From Sycon ciliatum (Eukaryota; Porifera; Calcarea; Leucosolenida; Sycettidae), in assembly GCF_964019385.1 (NCBI RefSeq), contig NC_088655.1, positions 12,138,422 through 12,202,421 on the forward strand: 64,000 bases of DNA. The letters are read 5' to 3'. The position numbers were made by a program, and so were the translations under genes. Below, piece by piece: positions 61,140 through 64,000 of this stretch. Positions within the stretch are counted from its first letter, which is position 1; each line of letters opens with the position of its first letter. The notes beneath the pieces were generated by a model. The model searched no databases, had not been told where the DNA came from, and saw only the letters and a program-made list of their open reading frames with translations.

Positions 61140-61930
61140 GTATATAAATATGCAGGGCGTTTGGTTCGATTTCTTGGAGACGGCATTCCTTTCAATCCCG
61201 ACTGTGTACATGTATGGTCAACCGCCCCATAATGCCGATTCTTCTATACAATTGTGGATTGTAGACTCAAAAAGCTATTTTATCATGCAATGATCATGTC
61301 CAGACTAACATACGCGTCCAATGCAATTTATCCGTCTCTGATGGCCAGAAACATGGACGCCCTCACTCGAATGACGAAAGCTGCAATCCGTCCCTTCTTT
61401 TGCTTTCCCCCATGGACTTCCACTGCAGGGCTCTTCGAGAGACTCTGTCTTCCTACCCTCGAGGACGCCCTGGCAGCGAAAATCCTAATATTCGTTCGCC
61501 GCTGCATTCATGGCCGTTCAAGTGTCCTGTTTAGGAATTACTACGCCAGAACACAGAGTGATCGCACCCGTGGAGCTGACCAAAACCTATTGCAGGTACC
61601 CTTCTGGCCCGGTCCTTCTGGTCGAGGTACGATCCAGTTCATTGGTGCCATTCTTTGGAACAAGACACCGCCCATGATGCGCTGTGAACATTGTCACGCC
61701 CATTTCCGTGCTCTCTCGAAAGCGTCCAAGTATTCAAAATACACTTTTTTTTTATCTTGTCACCAATGGTCAATCCTTCGGTCAGTTACGTTTTCGGTTT
61801 TCAACAGGGTTCTTTTCCCGCAGATCTATCTGTAACATATTCAGTTGCCTTCGGTGACTTCTTTCACTTGTAATTTTTTCTCCTCCCCTCCCATTACTAT
61901 TATCATTATTATTACTTGCCAAGTATTATT
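61140..61930 (+). pseudogene. LINE C-terminal fragment, third family
   Basis: ORF 61254-61835 encodes a LINE C-terminal region (LKKLFYHAMIMSRLTYASNA, RMTKAAIRPFFCF, LFERLCLPTLEDALAAKIL). RT motifs are absent. AT-rich 3' end with TTATTATTATT. Confidence 0.65.
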
Positions 61931-61936
61931 ATTATT

Positions 61937-62474
61937 AAAAGTAGAAAGGAAAAGGACTGGGGCTGAAACGATCGTGGATTTTCACGTATCGATTACTCTT
62001 TAGCTTAACGATCGAGTAATCGATTATAATCGTTAGCAAATAGTGTCATAATTCTGTGCAAACATTACTCCGTTTCCACAAACTATGCCTTCATAATACC
62101 AACAAATCTGCATTAGTGAAAGGGTAGCTCCGAAACATGGCAGTTTTGAAGTCAATTTAACCTCAGAACATGAACCATACCCCCGGCAACTGCATACTCC
62201 CAGCGGAAACTGATTCAAACTTCACAAAACGAGGGTTTTCTGGACACAAATTTAAAAAACGCAAAATAATCGTAATCGGTAATGTAAACGATTGCTCGAT
62301 CATTAGAGTTATCAAACGAGTACTCGATTATTCGGTATAATCGTTTCAGCCCTAAAAAGGACATATGGAAACGAGTTAAGAAGAGTAACTCTCCACCACT
62401 GTAACTAGATACTATATCAGTGGTGGAGAGTTACTCTTAAATCGTTTCCATATGTCCTTTTCCTTTCTACTTTT
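61937..62474. mobile_element. Foldback element split by a hAT-like MITE
   Basis: AAAAGTAGAAAGGAAAAGGAC, then after the insertion ATATGGAAACGAGTTAAGAAGAGTAACTCTCCACCACTG, is inverted at 62418-62474. Its own length is about 130 bp. Confidence 0.8.
61958..62354. mobile_element. hAT-like MITE, GGGCTGAAACGAT ends
   Basis: Begins TGGGGCTGAAACGATCG, ends ATCGTTTCAGCCCTA, flanked by the 8-bp duplication AAAAGGAC (61950-61957, 62355-62362). Many ATCGATT/AATCGAT motifs in the interior. Same ends as 33280-34101 but a different body. Confidence 0.85.
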
Positions 62475-62520
62475 ATTATTGGCTCAATACCCGAGTTTCA
62501 AATTATTATTATTATTATTA

Positions 62521-63116
62521 GTAAGAAAGGGTTTGCTCCCCACACCGGAGCTCGCGCTATTCCGCCGACTTTACTTGACACTTGACTGACTCACGACTGC
62601 CATCCAGAGCACACGAGAAGTCCATCGAACCTTCGACTCGGCAAACCTGCAAGAACGCACCACTCCCTGCTCAATACACAGTGTTTCGGGGAATTCACCC
62701 CTCATCAGTTAAGCTTGAGTAGGCTGAGGAAGATTGTGCCTGAAGAGCACCACTTATACATGTACATGTATAGTGCTCTCCAGGCACAAACATCACCAGG
62801 GATACAAACTTACAGAGACGCTCCGTTTCCAGCGCGACAAACACCTCGTGAACACCAGATAGCAGCGTGAGTCAGTGTCGCTCCTGGACGGTGAGACAGA
62901 CGTCAAGGACCCTCGGTCATTCGCAACGCTGTCACCTCCAAACCAACTAGTCGCAAGCCCGCGCTGGGCACAACAGTACGAAGTAGTGGTTGCGACTTCG
63001 GCGATGATTTGTAAGAAAGGGTTTGCTCTCCACACCGGAGCTCGCGCTATTCCGCCGACTTTACTTGACATTTGACTGACTCACGACTGCCATCCAGAGC
63101 ATACGAGAAGTCGAGT
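62521..63116 (-). mobile_element. Family K repeat, 1.2 units, with hammerhead
   Basis: A block of about 105 bp (GTAAGAAAGGGTTTGCTC...CAGAGCACACGAGAAGTC) at 62521-62626 is repeated at 63011-63116, giving a unit of about 490 bp in direct order. Between them are the blocks shared with 5525-5834, 9746-10080, 26127-26405 and 27050-27350. The hammerhead on the minus strand is the best preserved in the window. No ORF. It could be a non-autonomous PLE with terminal repeats or a retrozyme-like element. Confidence 0.7.
62669..62714 (-). ncRNA. Hammerhead ribozyme, complete
   Basis: Read on the minus strand: stem I GCTTAA (62714-62709) with TTGAGC (62674-62669), six pairs including one G-T; core CTGATGA (62708-62702); stem II GGGG/CCCC with loop TGAATT; GAAA (62687-62684); stem III ACA-CTG-TGT; A62675 as the cleavage base. 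All conserved core bases are present. The very short stem III is typical of PLE and animal retrozyme hammerheads. Confidence 0.8.
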
Positions 63117-63348
63117 TGCCCATGGCCATGCCGTTGTTGTGGGGTGAGATAGTCGCCTTTCCTGCTTCTGCTGTTTCTTCTTGGCCGCTCGCTTTGCGGC
63201 ACTGACTTCGGCGTGGGGGTAGTTGTTCTTCATCAGCAACTCCTCCCATAGTGGCCATGCTTCTGTTAAATTAATCACCGCATTAATATCCACTTCTTTG
63301 CATTAAGTTAATATCGATGATGGATATCACTAGGACAACTGAGCTAGC
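63117..63348. other. No gene seen
   Basis: Spacer after family K with no recognised feature. Confidence 0.3.
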
Positions 63349-63399
63349 AACGTCTGTACCCTAACAACGTCTGTACCCTAACAACGTCTGTACCCTAAC
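63349..63399. repeat. 17-bp tandem repeat, three units
   Basis: AACGTCTGTACCCTAAC repeated three times without change. Confidence 0.85.
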
Positions 63400-63586
63400 T
63401 TGTCACTACAAGTAGAAGTGGATCCCGACCAAAATATGCGGTGGGGCCTAGCATGGCTGGGTGGCAAACACTCATTCATGCCATAACACGAGTACACGCA
63501 GACTGAGGTTCTATTTGGAGTACATGTACAATTCGTAGGCATTCTACACAGATCTGTAGTTTTCGTGTGGTGAAGAAAATTACTAC

Positions 63587-63646
63587 AGTATTGGCATAGC
63601 TACATGTACATGTACATGTACATGTACATGTAGCTATGCCAATACT
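63587..63646. repeat. Perfect 60-bp palindrome
   Basis: AGTATTGGCATAGCTACATG and its complement surround a (TACATG)n centre, with no spacer. It contains the TACATGTA motif that is frequent across the window. Confidence 0.85.
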
Positions 63647-64000
63647 CTTGCTACATTGTACTTCGAAGTATACAATCATGTACATGTAAGTCATGCTCAA
63701 CTGAAGATCACGTCAAGAATGCGGAGAACGACAGTTGCACACATGCATGAATGTGCCATGAAGAGATTGAAGTGGACCGCTGATTGCTGACACCCAGTCC
63801 TTGGCAATGATTGTGTACAATGTACAAAGTGGTTACTTCGTGTGGGAAAACCGGGCGTGCAGCGCAAGACCTCAACATGGCACCATCCCCCATTGTCGTG
63901 TGGACGACAGGTACATGTGTAGTCTAGTATCCCTGACTGTCAGTAATCACACAGCCACATCTCTACCAGTAGTTACATTGTAGTTCACAGGTACATTCTA
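63647..64000. other. No gene seen
   Basis: No recognised element or coding signal up to the window end. Confidence 0.35.

Overview
The window is metazoan-type nuclear DNA: spliced exons with GT-AG borders, a Ras-family exchange-factor gene, and a very dense, nested load of transposable elements. These include CR1/L2-like LINEs with (AAT)n tails, Penelope-like elements (PLEs) with RT and GIY-YIG parts, tRNA-derived SINEs, hAT-, pogo/Tc1- and piggyBac-like MITEs, and one short LTR element. The mix suggests a marine invertebrate; a sponge or another early-branching animal would fit, but no feature proves a species. No rRNA gene, CRISPR array or bacterial-type operon was seen.

Layout. 0.2-5.5 kb: foldbacks, LINE 3' ends, a tRNA-SINE and an internally deleted PLE. 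5.9-9.5 kb: a PLE whose RT is flanked by near-identical 1.18-kb inverted arms. 9.5-16.1 kb: repeats and a 5'-truncated LINE with an intact 938-codon reading frame. 16.7-18.7 kb: a long Ser-rich exon. 19.5-27.5 kb: nested DNA transposons (piggyBac-like > hAT > pogo-like), a perfect 369-bp tandem duplication and a long hairpin with a (CTG)8 loop. 31.3-40.8 kb: a five-exon RasGEF gene (CDC25-homology domain, RalGDS/Rgl-like motifs) with MITEs in its introns. 40.8-49.8 kb: microsatellites, a non-coding LTR retrotransposon and a 30-bp minisatellite. 49.8-64 kb: foldbacks, PLE and LINE relics, and HHR-bearing repeats.

The only convincing host gene is the RasGEF gene. The 16.7-kb exon has the same composition and ends at a good donor, so it may be the same gene, but the phases of the two exons do not join directly.

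The most interesting signal is a set of hammerhead self-cleaving ribozymes (HHRs), most with the very short stem III known from PLE-type hammerheads. The best is on the minus strand at 62669-62714: it has every core base and three formed stems. Three of one PLE family lie at 5341, 34291 and 58395. PLE arms carry another at 9404 and 5933. Decayed ones lie at 1926, 2426, 5630-5690, 55818 and 57115. Secondary-structure, phase and TSD statements were worked out by hand from the sequence.
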